A stretch of 64,000 bases of DNA from an uncultured Lachnospiraceae bacterium (GTDB lineage Bacteria > Bacillota > Clostridia > Lachnospirales > Lachnospiraceae), in NCBI GenBank assembly GCA_947644545.1, contig CANRZW010000010.1, positions 38,570-102,569 on the forward strand, written 5' to 3'. Below, piece by piece: positions 46,662-56,168 of this stretch; the first letter of the stretch is position 1; each line of letters begins with the position of its first letter. Made by a program: the position numbers and the translations under genes. The notes below the pieces were generated by a model, which saw nothing but the letters and a program-made list of their open reading frames with translations, had not been told where the DNA came from and did not search any database.

Positions 46662-47524
46662 AACTGAATATGACCGCAGCATTCTTTCTGCTGCCTGCAT
46701 TCTTCTTTATTATTGTATATATTTTCTATCCTGTTGTGGATGTTTTTCATCTAAGCACTCTGGACTGGAACGGGATCAGTCCCAACAAGATTAACATAGG
46801 GCTGGAAAACTGGAAAACCCTGCTCCATGATAAGTACTTCTTTACCGCTGCTCTGCATAACATATTGATTGTGGTCCTGTCAATTGTCGTACAGATGCCC
46901 CTGGCCATCACACTGGCCTTCATGCTTGACCGCATGGGCCGAAGATCAGGCATTCTCAAGGTCATTTACTATCTGCCCAGCCTGTTTTCCACCACTGCCG
47001 TGGGATTATTGTTTTCTTTTATCTATACCCCTCGAAACGGCATCTTTACAGTAATCTCCAAACTGTTCGGCGGCGGGATCGTAGATGTGCTGGGGAATCC
47101 GCATACGTCCCTTTTAGCTGTGTTCTCCGTGATCTGCTGGACCGCCGTTCCTTATTATATGGTATTTTACCTGGCCGCCTTCAGCGGGCTGCCCCAGGAG
47201 CTTTACGAAGCCGCGGTAATCGACAGTGCGAATCTGAGACAGTACTTTTTTGGCATCGCACTGCCCTTACTGAAAAATTCCATCAAGACTGCCTGTACCC
47301 TGTCGCTGATTGGTTCCCTGAAATACTTTGATCTGGTCTATATTATGACGGAGGGCGGTCCCAACTACTCCTCCGACCTGATGGCCACCTATATGTACCG
47401 TCTGACTTTCAAGTCCAGACAGATGGGATACGGCGCCACGGTCGCAGTGGGCATGTTCCTTATCATCACCACATTCACCTACCTGTTCCAATACCTGATC
47501 AACCGCAATGCAAAGGAGGAATAA
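46640..47524 (+). CDS. Carbohydrate ABC transporter permease (MalF/UgpA type)
   Basis: 294 residues, six membrane segments (first: AAFFLLPAFFFIIVYIFYPV). The EAA loop reads LPQELYEAAVIDSANLRQYF, and FDLVYIMTEGGPNYSSDLMA is the usual C-terminal signature. GGGAGG lies 6 bases before the ATG, inside the end of the activase gene. It pairs with the next permease 6 bases downstream and, by inference, with the lipoprotein at 41740-43104. Confidence 0.93.
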   Translation: MRKRGTLKLNMTAAFFLLPAFFFIIVYIFYPVVDVFHLSTLDWNGISPNKINIGLENWKTLLHDKYFFTAALHNILIVVLSIVVQMPLAITLAFMLDRMGRRSGILKVIYYLPSLFSTTAVGLLFSFIYTPRNGIFTVISKLFGGGIVDVLGNPHTSLLAVFSVICWTAVPYYMVFYLAAFSGLPQELYEAAVIDSANLRQYFFGIALPLLKNSIKTACTLSLIGSLKYFDLVYIMTEGGPNYSSDLMATYMYRLTFKSRQMGYGATVAVGMFLIITTFTYLFQYLINRNAKEE

Positions 47525-47530
47525 CTGATC

Positions 47531-48358
47531 ATGATCAAAAAATACACTGTCAAAATCCTAATCAGAGTCTACGCCGCCGTTTTCCTGGCGCTCTCTCTGC
47601 TGCCCTTCTATATGATGATCATCAATTCTTTAAAGTCCTCACAGGACTACGGGAGAAACGGTTTCTTTACCATACCGGAAGAAATAAAGATGATCAATTA
47701 CGTAAAAGTGATCACGGACGGCATCTTTAGTTATTTTAAGAACAGTATCGTTGTGGCCGTTGTTTCACTGCTCATCCTGCTTGCTATCGCCCTGTGCGCT
47801 TCCTATGCCTTTTCCCGCATCCGTCTGCGGTGGGTAAATCTTCTGTTTATGCTGGTGATCGCGAGTATGACGATCTCCATCCACGTAGCCCTTATCCCGA
47901 TCTATCTCCTGACAAGGAGGATCGCATTGTACGATACGATTGCCGCCCTGGTCGGTCCCTATGTTGCTTTCAATCTGCCGATCACCATCTTTATTCTGAC
48001 AAGCTTCATGAAGGAGATTCCGGTCGAGCTTGAAGAGTCTGCCTGGATTGACGGCTGCGGACATTTCAGATTCTTCCTGTCCATCATCACGCCGCTCTCT
48101 AAAGCCGGCATCATCACCGTGGCAATCTATGACATCATATCGATGTGGAATGAATTTGGCTTCGCGCTGGTGCTCACGCAATCACCGAATACGCGGACGC
48201 TGCCCCTTGCTCTCTGGAACTATAAGAGTCAGTACGGAAGTAATGTCCCCATGCTTTTTGCGGTCTTGGTGCTGTCGGTCCTTCCCATGGCCATTGCCTT
48301 CGCATTCGGACAGGATAAACTGATCAAGGGCATGATGGCCGGCGCCGTGAAAGGATAA
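47531..48358 (+). CDS. Carbohydrate ABC transporter permease (MalG/UgpE type)
   Basis: 275 residues, six membrane segments. The EAA loop is IPVELEESAWIDGCGHFRFF, and the protein ends LIKGMMAGAVKG. AAAGGAGG precedes the start by 11 bases. It closes the plus-strand operon of the glycyl radical locus. As with the other importer in the window, the ATPase must be supplied from elsewhere. Confidence 0.93.
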   Translation: MIKKYTVKILIRVYAAVFLALSLLPFYMMIINSLKSSQDYGRNGFFTIPEEIKMINYVKVITDGIFSYFKNSIVVAVVSLLILLAIALCASYAFSRIRLRWVNLLFMLVIASMTISIHVALIPIYLLTRRIALYDTIAALVGPYVAFNLPITIFILTSFMKEIPVELEESAWIDGCGHFRFFLSIITPLSKAGIITVAIYDIISMWNEFGFALVLTQSPNTRTLPLALWNYKSQYGSNVPMLFAVLVLSVLPMAIAFAFGQDKLIKGMMAGAVKG

Positions 48359-48448
48359 CCGTCACAAATCCCTTCCCTATTTTGTCTGTTTAGTGTAAAA
48401 TGCTAATAAACAAAACAATCACCCCGTGCACGGAAAATGGAGGAAAAG

Positions 48449-49897
48449 ATGGACAGACAGAACCTGACCCTGCTCACAGATTTATATGAGCTGACCATGA
48501 TGCAAGGTTACTTCAAGAACAAGGACCGCAACGAGACCGTCATATTTGACGCCTTCTACCGCAACAACCCCTGCGACGGCGGTTTTGCCATTGCGGCAGG
48601 CTTAGAGCAGCTGATCCAATATATCAAGGAACTGCACTTTAGCGAAGGCGACATCGCCTATCTCGCAAGCCTCGGCATCTTCGACAAGGACTTCCTTGAT
48701 TATCTGCAAGATTTCCAATTCACAGGAGATATCTACGCCATTCCGGAAGGCACGGTCGTCTTCCCGCGGGAACCCTTAGTCAAAGTCATTGCGCCCATCA
48801 TGCAGGCGCAGCTTGTGGAGACTGCCATCTTAAATATCATTAATCACCAGAGTCTGATCGCCACCAAGGCTGCCAGAGTCTGTTATGCCGCCCACGGTGA
48901 CGGCATCATGGAGTTCGGCCTGCGCCGGGCGCAGGGTCCGGACGCAGGCACTTACGGGGCAAGGGCAGCGATTATCGGCGGCTGTGTGGGCACCTCCAAT
49001 GTCCTGTGCGGCCAGCTTTTTGATGTGCCGGTAAAAGGCACCCATGCCCACAGCTGGATTATGAGTTTCCCTGACGAATATACCGCTTTCAAAACCTATG
49101 CGGATATGTATCCTTCGGCCTGCATCCTTCTTGTAGACACCTATGACACATTAAAATCCGGCGTTCCCAACGCCATCCGCGTCTTTACCGAAATGCGCAG
49201 GGCAGGCATTCCTCTGACCTTCTATGGTATCCGGCTGGACAGCGGGGACCTTGCGTATCTGTCCAAGAAGGCCCGTAAGATGTTAAATGAAGCAGGCTTC
49301 CCGGATGCCGTCATCTCCGCTTCCAACGACCTGGACGAGTTCCTGATCCAGAGTCTGAAAGAACAGGGCGCTGCCATCACCTCCTGGGGCGTAGGCACAC
49401 ACCTGATCACTTCCAAGGACTGCCCCTCCTTCGGCGGCGTGTACAAGCTGGCTGCCATTATGGGCGAAGACGGCAAGTTCATTCCGAAGATTAAATTGTC
49501 GGAGAACTCGGAGAAAGTGACAAATCCTGGCAACAAAACCATCTACCGCGTCTACGAGAAAGAAACCGGCAAGGTGAAGGCAGACCTGATCTGTCTGGTG
49601 GAAGAAACGTTTGACGAGAAAGAACCGCTGCTTCTTTTTGATCCTAACGAACCATGGAAGAAGACGAAACTTCCCGGCGGCAGTTATATTCTCCGCGAGC
49701 TCATGACGCCGGTGTTCCGGGGCGGTGAATGCTGTTATACCTCCCCGAAGGTTATGGATATCCGCACTTACTGCCAGCAGGAGCAGAATACGCTCTGGGA
49801 TGAGACGCGCAGACTGGTGAACCCGCATAAGGTATACGTAGATCTTTCCGGCAAATTATATGATATCAAGATCAAATTATTAGACCAGATGAATTAA
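48449..49897 (+). CDS. pncB: Nicotinate phosphoribosyltransferase
   Basis: About 482 residues. It makes nicotinate mononucleotide from nicotinate and PRPP with ATP, the salvage entry to NAD. Signatures: NLTLLTDLYELTMMQGYF at the N-terminus, FGLRRAQGPDAGTYGARAA, VKGTHAHSWIMSF with the conserved His, YGIRLDSGDLAYLSKKARKM, and WGVGTHLITSKDCPSFGGVY. The start is ATG 48449 (MDRQNLTLL), 5 bases after GGAGG; an ATG four codons upstream overlaps that site. A DegV gene follows about 100 bases later. Confidence 0.96.
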   Translation: MDRQNLTLLTDLYELTMMQGYFKNKDRNETVIFDAFYRNNPCDGGFAIAAGLEQLIQYIKELHFSEGDIAYLASLGIFDKDFLDYLQDFQFTGDIYAIPEGTVVFPREPLVKVIAPIMQAQLVETAILNIINHQSLIATKAARVCYAAHGDGIMEFGLRRAQGPDAGTYGARAAIIGGCVGTSNVLCGQLFDVPVKGTHAHSWIMSFPDEYTAFKTYADMYPSACILLVDTYDTLKSGVPNAIRVFTEMRRAGIPLTFYGIRLDSGDLAYLSKKARKMLNEAGFPDAVISASNDLDEFLIQSLKEQGAAITSWGVGTHLITSKDCPSFGGVYKLAAIMGEDGKFIPKIKLSENSEKVTNPGNKTIYRVYEKETGKVKADLICLVEETFDEKEPLLLFDPNEPWKKTKLPGGSYILRELMTPVFRGGECCYTSPKVMDIRTYCQQEQNTLWDETRRLVNPHKVYVDLSGKLYDIKIKLLDQMN

Positions 49898-49998
49898 CCT
49901 TGCGTAATTCGATTCAGGCATCGCACGGCAAGAATTTACTTGAAATGTCCTCCCCGTTGCATTATGATAAACATTGGAAGAAACGGAGGAGATGCCAT

Positions 49999-50883
49999 AT
50001 GCTTCGTATTATTACTGATTCGGCAAGCGATCTGCCCAAAAGCTACATTGAACAGCACCATCTGCACGTGATCCCGACACCCGTCGTGATCGACGATGTG
50101 GATTATCTGGACGGCAAGACCATACAGACAGAAGAATTCTACCATATACTGGATGATATCAAGCGGGATGTGAAGACCTATCACATCAATCCTGCCATGT
50201 TTACCGATGCCTTCCTGCCCTATGCGCAGGCGGGGGACAGCATCATTTACCTGTGCTTTTCCACCGGAATCGCCGGAACCTACAATGCGGCAAACATTGC
50301 ACTGACCGGAATCCGCGAAGACTACCCTGATTTTGACCTGACGATCATAGACTCCAAATGCGCCTCCATCGGATTCGGCCTGCTTGTCAGCAAACTGGTC
50401 ACCATGTTGGAAAAGGGCGCTTCCAGGGACGAACTGATCGAAGCCGCGGATTATTATATCTCGCATATCCGCCATGTCTTCACGGTACAGACACTGGCCT
50501 ATCTGGTCAAAGGCGGCCGCCTGACCAAGTTCAAGGGCACTCTGGCGGAGACGCTTGACATGAAGCCCGTCCTGATCGTGAACGAGAGCGGCGCGCTGGC
50601 AGTCGTCAAGACCGTGCGCGGACGTAAGAAATCATTGCGTTTTCTGGTTGAGTATGCGAAAGAGAACGGCTGTCAGCCGGAAGCGCAGACGGTTGCCCTC
50701 TGTCACGGAGAAGATAAAGAGTCTCTCGAATTTGTCAATACCATCGTGCAGGAGACCTTTCACCCAAAAGATACCCTCGTCTCCGTAGTGGGTTGCGCCA
50801 TCGGCGCTCATACCGGCCGCGGCCTTGTGGGATTTTGTTTCTTTGACACGGATGACGGTAAATACAGTCACTATTTTGCATAA
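49999..50883 (+). CDS. DegV family fatty-acid-binding protein
   Basis: 294 residues. The N-terminus MLRIITDSASDLPKSY is the DegV signature. SIIYLCFSTGIAGTYNAANI and YLVKGGRLTKFKGTLAETLD are further family blocks, and the C-terminus has VVGCAIGAHTGRGLVGFCF. These cytoplasmic two-domain proteins bind a fatty acid, and some act as FakB with a fatty acid kinase; no FakA is nearby. The start is ATG 49999 with CGGAGGAG upstream; the longer open frame opens in the intergenic region. Confidence 0.95.
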   Translation: MLRIITDSASDLPKSYIEQHHLHVIPTPVVIDDVDYLDGKTIQTEEFYHILDDIKRDVKTYHINPAMFTDAFLPYAQAGDSIIYLCFSTGIAGTYNAANIALTGIREDYPDFDLTIIDSKCASIGFGLLVSKLVTMLEKGASRDELIEAADYYISHIRHVFTVQTLAYLVKGGRLTKFKGTLAETLDMKPVLIVNESGALAVVKTVRGRKKSLRFLVEYAKENGCQPEAQTVALCHGEDKESLEFVNTIVQETFHPKDTLVSVVGCAIGAHTGRGLVGFCFFDTDDGKYSHYFA

Positions 50884-50916
50884 CCCGAATATTTTTGTAT
50901 TTAAGAGGCAGCGATC

Positions 50917-52164
50917 ATGGAAGACCAACAGCAAACCTATACCTACCTGGAAACCAACGGAGAATTTAAGATGCGTGAGCTGGACAAACGCGATCTGGAG
51001 CAGTTTAACGCTTTGCTGCAGTACGCGTTTCAGGTTACTTCTTACGATCTGTTCCAGACCGGATGGGAACAGGACGAGATCAAATACGCAAAACGTCCCA
51101 TCCTGGAAGAAGCTTATGTGCTGGGCTGGTTCTATCAGGATAGACTGGCATCCATGATTGTTGTCTATTCGATGAAAGTCAATGTCCACGATACGATCAT
51201 GGACATGGGAGGCATCACCGGCGTAGCCACCTATCCCGAGTATACCGGCCGCGGCCTGATCCATGCTCTCATGCGGCACGCCCTGGACTACATACACAGC
51301 AACGGAATGCTGCTTTCCTTCCTCTACCCTTACTCCATCCCTTTTTACCGCAAAATGGGGTGGGAAATCGTATCGGATAAACTCTCTTTCACGGTCAAGG
51401 ATATCCAGCTTCCCAAGATGCGTCCGGTGGACGGTATGGTAGAGCGGGTCAGCCTCGATTCCGAAGACTATCACAATGTGCATTCTTATTTCGCTCTGCA
51501 GCGGCATGGCGCCCTGATCCGCGATACGCTCTCCTGGGAAGAGTATTGGCGCTGGGATAATGACGACATGATTGCCGCCGTCTATTACAGCAAAGAACAC
51601 AAACCTCTGGGTTACGTGGTCTATTATATCGCCAACGAGATTTTTCATATTAAGGAAATGGTTTACCTCAATATCGAAGCCAATTACGGGCTCTGGAATT
51701 ATATCAGCGCCCACTTTTCGATGATCACGCAGGTACAGGGCGACAACTATTCCGGTGAGCCGATGGCCTATCTGTTCGAGGACAGCGAGATCACGGAGAC
51801 CATCTCGCCCTACATCATGGCAAGGATCATTGATGTGAGAAAATTTCTTTCCGAATACCCTTTTCAGGTACAGCCGGAAGACTTGAAACTGCATTTTCTC
51901 GTACATGACGAGATGGCACCCTGGAACGAAGGCGATTACATGCTCTCCTGGCATGACGGCAAGACCATCTGCGAACAGGTTGACAACAACCAGTCCATCA
52001 ATGTAGTAGAGTTGTCCGTCAACACCCTGACTACCATGTTGATGGGCTACAAGAGACCCTCTTACCTCTATGAACATGAGAAGATCAAGACCGAGTACTA
52101 TATGCTGACATGGCTGGAACGCCTGATTCCGGTTGAGAAGGCATATTTCTCGGACTATTTTTGA
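50917..52164 (+). CDS. Eis-like GNAT acetyltransferase with SCP2-like C-terminus
   Basis: 415 residues, the usual length for the Eis family (GNAT - degenerate GNAT - sterol carrier-like domain). The first GNAT unit has GGITGVATYPEYTGRGLIHA and LLSFLYPYSIPFYRKMGWE, with R-G-x-G/A for acetyl-CoA. The last part, HDEMAPWNEGDYMLSWHDG, matches the SCP2-like domain. Eis enzymes acetylate aminoglycosides or other amines; the native substrate in Firmicutes is mostly unknown. It begins 33 bases after the DegV gene, so the two may be co-transcribed. Confidence 0.9.
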   Translation: MEDQQQTYTYLETNGEFKMRELDKRDLEQFNALLQYAFQVTSYDLFQTGWEQDEIKYAKRPILEEAYVLGWFYQDRLASMIVVYSMKVNVHDTIMDMGGITGVATYPEYTGRGLIHALMRHALDYIHSNGMLLSFLYPYSIPFYRKMGWEIVSDKLSFTVKDIQLPKMRPVDGMVERVSLDSEDYHNVHSYFALQRHGALIRDTLSWEEYWRWDNDDMIAAVYYSKEHKPLGYVVYYIANEIFHIKEMVYLNIEANYGLWNYISAHFSMITQVQGDNYSGEPMAYLFEDSEITETISPYIMARIIDVRKFLSEYPFQVQPEDLKLHFLVHDEMAPWNEGDYMLSWHDGKTICEQVDNNQSINVVELSVNTLTTMLMGYKRPSYLYEHEKIKTEYYMLTWLERLIPVEKAYFSDYF

Positions 52165-52482
52165 TACCCGGAACCAAGGTAACTGAAAATTATACAATAC
52201 AATATTTTGACGATCGCAATCCGGACATGTACTTCTACCACTATATCTTGTTCTTCTGTCTCCAATTAACGATATTTCATTCTTACTTTTTCTACATCCG
52301 TTTCGGATAAAAGGTTTGTACATTCTCTCTGTTTATGGTATATCTATTACATAACATTGTTTCATTTCGTCCTTGTTTTTCTATTTATTGCTTTTTTCTT
52401 TATTGCTCTATTTCTTTATTGCTTAAGCATCTTCTGTTTCCAAACAGTATTCCTGCTGTTTCTTCTGACGAAAGGCACTTCT
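52165..52482. other. AT-rich intergenic stretch
   Basis: Rich in T on the plus strand. A hydrophobic frame joined to the next gene (from 52357) is open but has no ribosome binding site and looks like translated T-rich DNA. No other feature is visible. Confidence 0.45.
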
Positions 52483-53367
52483 ATGACACATGCATCCTGC
52501 TCCTCTTTTATCACGCAAAGCCCTGCCGCCAAAACCGGTTACCATGTCAACTGGCATGAAGCTGCCATCTGTGCCATACAGATTGAACTGCGCGATTATG
52601 CCAACCTGCTGCACTTTATGACCGAATATGTCCTTGGAAAGAACAGTTACCGGATCGATCTTCTTGTCGTCCACAAAGTATCCGGACAGCAAATTCCCAA
52701 AAATATTGCCCGGATCTTCAGAACCTATAACTTGTTTGAGGTCAAGGGAATCCATTCCTCCGTCACAACCGCCGCATATTACAAGACGATCGGATATGCC
52801 GGACTTTTTGTGGACCAGATCAGTAAGCAGACGCAGATAACTGCGATTGATATCAGCATCACTTTTCTCACCTTCCGCTATCCCAGAAAGTTGATAAAAC
52901 ATCTTAAGGAAGAACGATAAATAACAGTTGCAAAAAAGTCAAAAGGGATATATTATATCAGTAAAGAGACATTTAAAATACAGATTATCGTCACACAAGA
53001 ACTGACGACAGAAGAAAATCTTTACCTGCGCTGCCTGACTAATCATCTGCAGGATACTGCCTTAATCAATCGTCTTGCTGACGACTACATAAAGCATCAA
53101 CATCAGGATCTGACTATATACACTAAATATTTACATCAACTTGCCACCGCCAATTTCAATCCGAAAGGAGGATCACCCATGGTATGTGAAGGACTGCTTA
53201 ATCTATTTGGTACAAGCTCTGCCGAAATCATCGAGAATACCCGCAGAGAATCCGAAGAATACTATCTGCCTAAGATCAATGAATTGTCTGATGCAAATAA
53301 ACAGCTTTCAGCGCAAAATGATCATTTAAAGGATCTATTAAAGAAAAATAATATTTCTTTTGAGTAA
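52483..53367 (+). pseudogene. Family gene of unknown function interrupted by one in-frame stop
   Basis: From ATG 52483 the frame reads MTHASCSSF, then YHVNWHEAAICAIQIELRDY, KNSYRIDLLVVHKVSGQQIP and NIARIFRTYNLFEVKGI. It then meets TAA at 52918-52920 after KHLKEER. The same frame continues with no other stop: KSKGIYYISKETFKIQIIVT, NLYLRCLTNHLQDTALINRL and, after an internal ATG (53179, with AAAGGAGG upstream), a short acidic coiled C-terminus ending at 53367. All parts fit one protein of about 295 residues of a type I recall as common and unannotated in Lachnospiraceae, possibly related to Rpn-like proteins. The segment from 53179 (62 codons) could be translated by itself. Function unknown. 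Confidence 0.6.
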
Positions 53368-53375
53368 AGATAACA

Positions 53376-53690
53376 TTATCTTTTTTGGTAAAGTTGAGGT
53401 GCTCTTTTTAATACGTATGAGCGTCCGACCGGTATCACTATTCCTAAAAAGGTTGTCATTACAACAGCCGCTAAATAATTGTCTATATGGAATAATCTTA
53501 AGACCGGCCGGATGCCACTCGTTATGTACAAATGTAAATCAAATATTTCCAGACTCCTTTTTCCAATCCAGCTGCAAATCCCGATGTGATTCCAATATTT
53601 TTCTGCCACCCTAAATAATATACTCCCTTTTCGGAATTGTGTACCCATTGAAAATCGGACTATAAATATGCCTTTGGATTGTATAATAAT
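53376..53690 (-). pseudogene. C-terminal remnant of an acyltransferase_3 (OafA-like) protein
   Basis: The minus-strand frame reads CSWIGKRSLEIFDLHLYITS, then RPVLRLFHIDNYLAAVV and FLGIVIPVGRSYVLKR, ending at a stop at 53376-53378. This matches the last membrane helices of acyltransferase family 3 proteins, where 'hGxxSLEIYhhH' is conserved. No start and no N-terminal eight helices are present. Such enzymes O-acetylate surface glycans, so it may be a relic linked to the nearby polysaccharide cluster. Confidence 0.5.
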
Positions 53691-53776
53691 ACGTTTTGGT
53701 GATTTTAATATTCTATGAGTTTTGAATTGCGGGATTATTTGGTATGATATAAAATATATTTTTGAGGAGAATAGCC

Positions 53777-54550
53777 ATGAAAAGGAAATTATACCGTATT
53801 GTTTGTTTATGCAGTCTTGTTTCAATTGTGTTGTGCGCATGTGGAAAAAACACAAATTCAGAAGTAAATGTCACGCATATTTCCGATGGTCTTGAATCAG
53901 AATATGAGTGGAACTCTCCTGAAATAGATAAATTGCGTGAAAAATACCCAGAATACTTTGAGCTTGGAACCTTCAAGGGGCTGGAGGTCTATGCTTGGCA
54001 GATGGCAGAGGATGACTATCGTTTTGGGCTGATGCAGGGAACCAACCGTCAGAAAACTTTGGAAGAGATAATGGCATTAAAAGGTGCTTCACCAGAGGAA
54101 ATGACATTGATTCTGTCTGCCTTTGACATAGACGACAGAGATATTTTTGTGATTCCATGGCAGAATCCCATTTCCAGCTATATGGTCACGGATGATATGG
54201 TAAAAGACCCGGAATACATAAGCAATTTACGAAATATGCTGGGACTGGACTTGGATGAAGAGCTGATGCTCAAACAGGAAGAAGCTGATGCAATGTATGA
54301 CAGAATCCCCATGGTAAGAGTGAATGGTAAATTATATTATGATACAGGGAAAGAAAGCACGATCGACTGGCGTTGTGGAAATATGGATGGAGAAATAACG
54401 TCAACTGTCGATGGAACTGAAATACCAACAGAAGATAATCAGTCTAATTTTGGAAGCGGATTTGGTTATCAGTATGGAGCAGACGATACAATAGAGATTT
54501 ATATGAATGAAAAGTGGTTTGTCTTTGAATACAGAGAAGAATCTGAATGA
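53777..54550 (+). CDS. Putative lipoprotein of unknown function
   Basis: About 257 residues. A signal peptide (MKRKLYRIVCLCSLVSIVL) ends in CACGKN, an acceptable though not ideal lipobox. The mature part is acidic, has no domain I recognise, and contains PEYFELGTFKGLEVYAWQMA and an end rich in D/E/G/S. The start is ATG 53777, with GAGGAG 8 bases upstream; a TTG five codons earlier is less likely. The lower G+C compared with flanking genes hints at a different origin. It is followed by a terminator. Confidence 0.7.
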   Translation: MKRKLYRIVCLCSLVSIVLCACGKNTNSEVNVTHISDGLESEYEWNSPEIDKLREKYPEYFELGTFKGLEVYAWQMAEDDYRFGLMQGTNRQKTLEEIMALKGASPEEMTLILSAFDIDDRDIFVIPWQNPISSYMVTDDMVKDPEYISNLRNMLGLDLDEELMLKQEEADAMYDRIPMVRVNGKLYYDTGKESTIDWRCGNMDGEITSTVDGTEIPTEDNQSNFGSGFGYQYGADDTIEIYMNEKWFVFEYREESE

Positions 54551-54583
54551 GAAAATAAATGATCGATAAGTCAAATAAAATCC

Positions 54584-54619
54584 AAAAGGCTACCCAATCA
54601 AAACGGCAGCCTTTATTTT
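54584..54619 (+). terminator. Intrinsic terminator after the lipoprotein gene
   Basis: AAAGGCTACC and GGCAGCCTTT pair with one bulge around a short A-rich loop, followed by ATTTT. It lies 35 bases past the stop and could also serve the convergent flippase gene. Confidence 0.65.
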
Positions 54620-54691
54620 CCATTATCTTATAGATGGACGATGATCACTATTGTCAAGACAACCAATACCGATATTATATGAACGAGAAGA

Positions 54692-56149
54692 TCATTTCTC
54701 ATGGTCCAGTTTCCTTTTTACCACTGCAGCTGCCATTAGAAAATACTCATTCTTAAATCTATATAAAATAAAAAAATAGCACAGCGCAGAGCCAGAAACC
54801 GTAAACACAATTTCCAATAAATAATGTAGATCAAGCAGACTTACGACAAAGTGAATGGCAATGATGGAAGCTGCTGCAATCCAATACTGATAATATCTCT
54901 GAAACACCGTTCTCAAATTCATCATCTTTCTTACATGATAAAAACAGACGCACATAACGCCGGCCTCTGCCAGCACCGTCGCCACTGCCGCCCCATTTTC
55001 AGCCCATCGTGGTATCATTACAAGATTACAGGCAAAATTAATACCTGCTCCTGTAAGGGTGGCATGCAGGATCTTTTTTTCCTTATTCATCGCGATAAAC
55101 AGCTGATTTGTTGTCAACGTATTGAACGGGATGATCAGAACGATCAACGTCAGGATCCGCATCGTAATGCCGGCAGTTTCAAAATCCTGTCCACTGAACA
55201 ACAAAATAATACTGTCACTCAGAATACACAACCCCACACAAGCCGGAATAGATAACATAAACACAAAATTATATGCCTTGCATATCAGTGTCCTGATTTT
55301 TTCCATTTCCTCAGAAACCAGATAATAAGAAAGCCTTGGCAATAAAACCGTTCCCAAAGAAGAAATCAGTGCATTGGTCATCTTGTTTACCTTAACCGCT
55401 GCCGAATAAATGCCCACGGCTCTGTCACCCTTGATCAATCCAAGCATTGTGGAATCAAGGACTGTATATAATTCAACAGATATCGTAAATGCAAACAGCC
55501 ACAGGATCGGCTTCATGTGTCTTTGAAGATCATATTGCCCAAAACATCGAACATCAATATACTTACGACAGTTCCAAAAGTTCAAAATATACGATCCGGA
55601 AGACGCCACCAGACTGACGATCGCATAAGCTGCAAGATCACTTTTATCCCTCACCGTTAACAACATAATGCTTACCGCAATAATCTGAAATGTGATTGAC
55701 CGCAATGATATATAGCGATATTCTTCCAGCCCCTGATAAAGCCATTCCATACCCATGGCCATAAAGAAGATTGATAAACTTGTAATCCATAAGAGCACTG
55801 TATACTGCTGCAGCATGACGGATACGGAAATCGTTATGGCTAATGCACAATACGCTAACAACGTCGTTACTCCATTGAGAATCAACATCTCCTGGGCAAA
55901 CTTGCTCAACTGTCTCCTGTCATTTCTCAGTTTAGCAACCTCTCTCGTTCCATAATGATGAATGCCAAGCATGGCAAATAAGCTAAAATACGATATGATC
56001 GATTTTGAAAAACTAAGTTTGCCAATTCCTTCCGCACCTAAGATTCTTGACGAATAGGAGAAGGTAATGACCGGAAAAATAGTACCTGCAAATGTTCTCA
56101 CGAAATTATATATAAAATTCGTGCTGATCGAACGGCTCTTCTCTTTCAT
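54692..56149 (-). CDS. Polysaccharide flippase (Wzx/RfbX type)
   Basis: 485 residues, about 12-14 membrane helices. The start STNFIYNFVRTFAGTIFPVI, then SRILGAEGIGKLSFSKSII with the conserved 'R-x-LG-x-x-G-x-G' and YGTREVAKLRND, identifies the MATE-like polysaccharide exporters. It would flip lipid-linked repeat units across the membrane for polymerisation by the Wzy-like protein at 59628. It is the last gene of the minus-strand glycan cluster in this window. Confidence 0.93.
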   Translation of the reverse strand: MKEKSRSISTNFIYNFVRTFAGTIFPVITFSYSSRILGAEGIGKLSFSKSIISYFSLFAMLGIHHYGTREVAKLRNDRRQLSKFAQEMLILNGVTTLLAYCALAITISVSVMLQQYTVLLWITSLSIFFMAMGMEWLYQGLEEYRYISLRSITFQIIAVSIMLLTVRDKSDLAAYAIVSLVASSGSYILNFWNCRKYIDVRCFGQYDLQRHMKPILWLFAFTISVELYTVLDSTMLGLIKGDRAVGIYSAAVKVNKMTNALISSLGTVLLPRLSYYLVSEEMEKIRTLICKAYNFVFMLSIPACVGLCILSDSIILLFSGQDFETAGITMRILTLIVLIIPFNTLTTNQLFIAMNKEKKILHATLTGAGINFACNLVMIPRWAENGAAVATVLAEAGVMCVCFYHVRKMMNLRTVFQRYYQYWIAAASIIAIHFVVSLLDLHYLLEIVFTVSGSALCYFFILYRFKNEYFLMAAAVVKRKLDHEK

Positions 56150-56168
56150 TCTACTCGGATTTCCTGTT

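Noticed and set aside
50632..52323. 563-codon open frame on the minus strand
   Set aside because: It lies opposite the DegV and Eis-like genes, which have clear domains and ribosome binding sites; its translation has no recognisable motif and mirrors their codon pattern.
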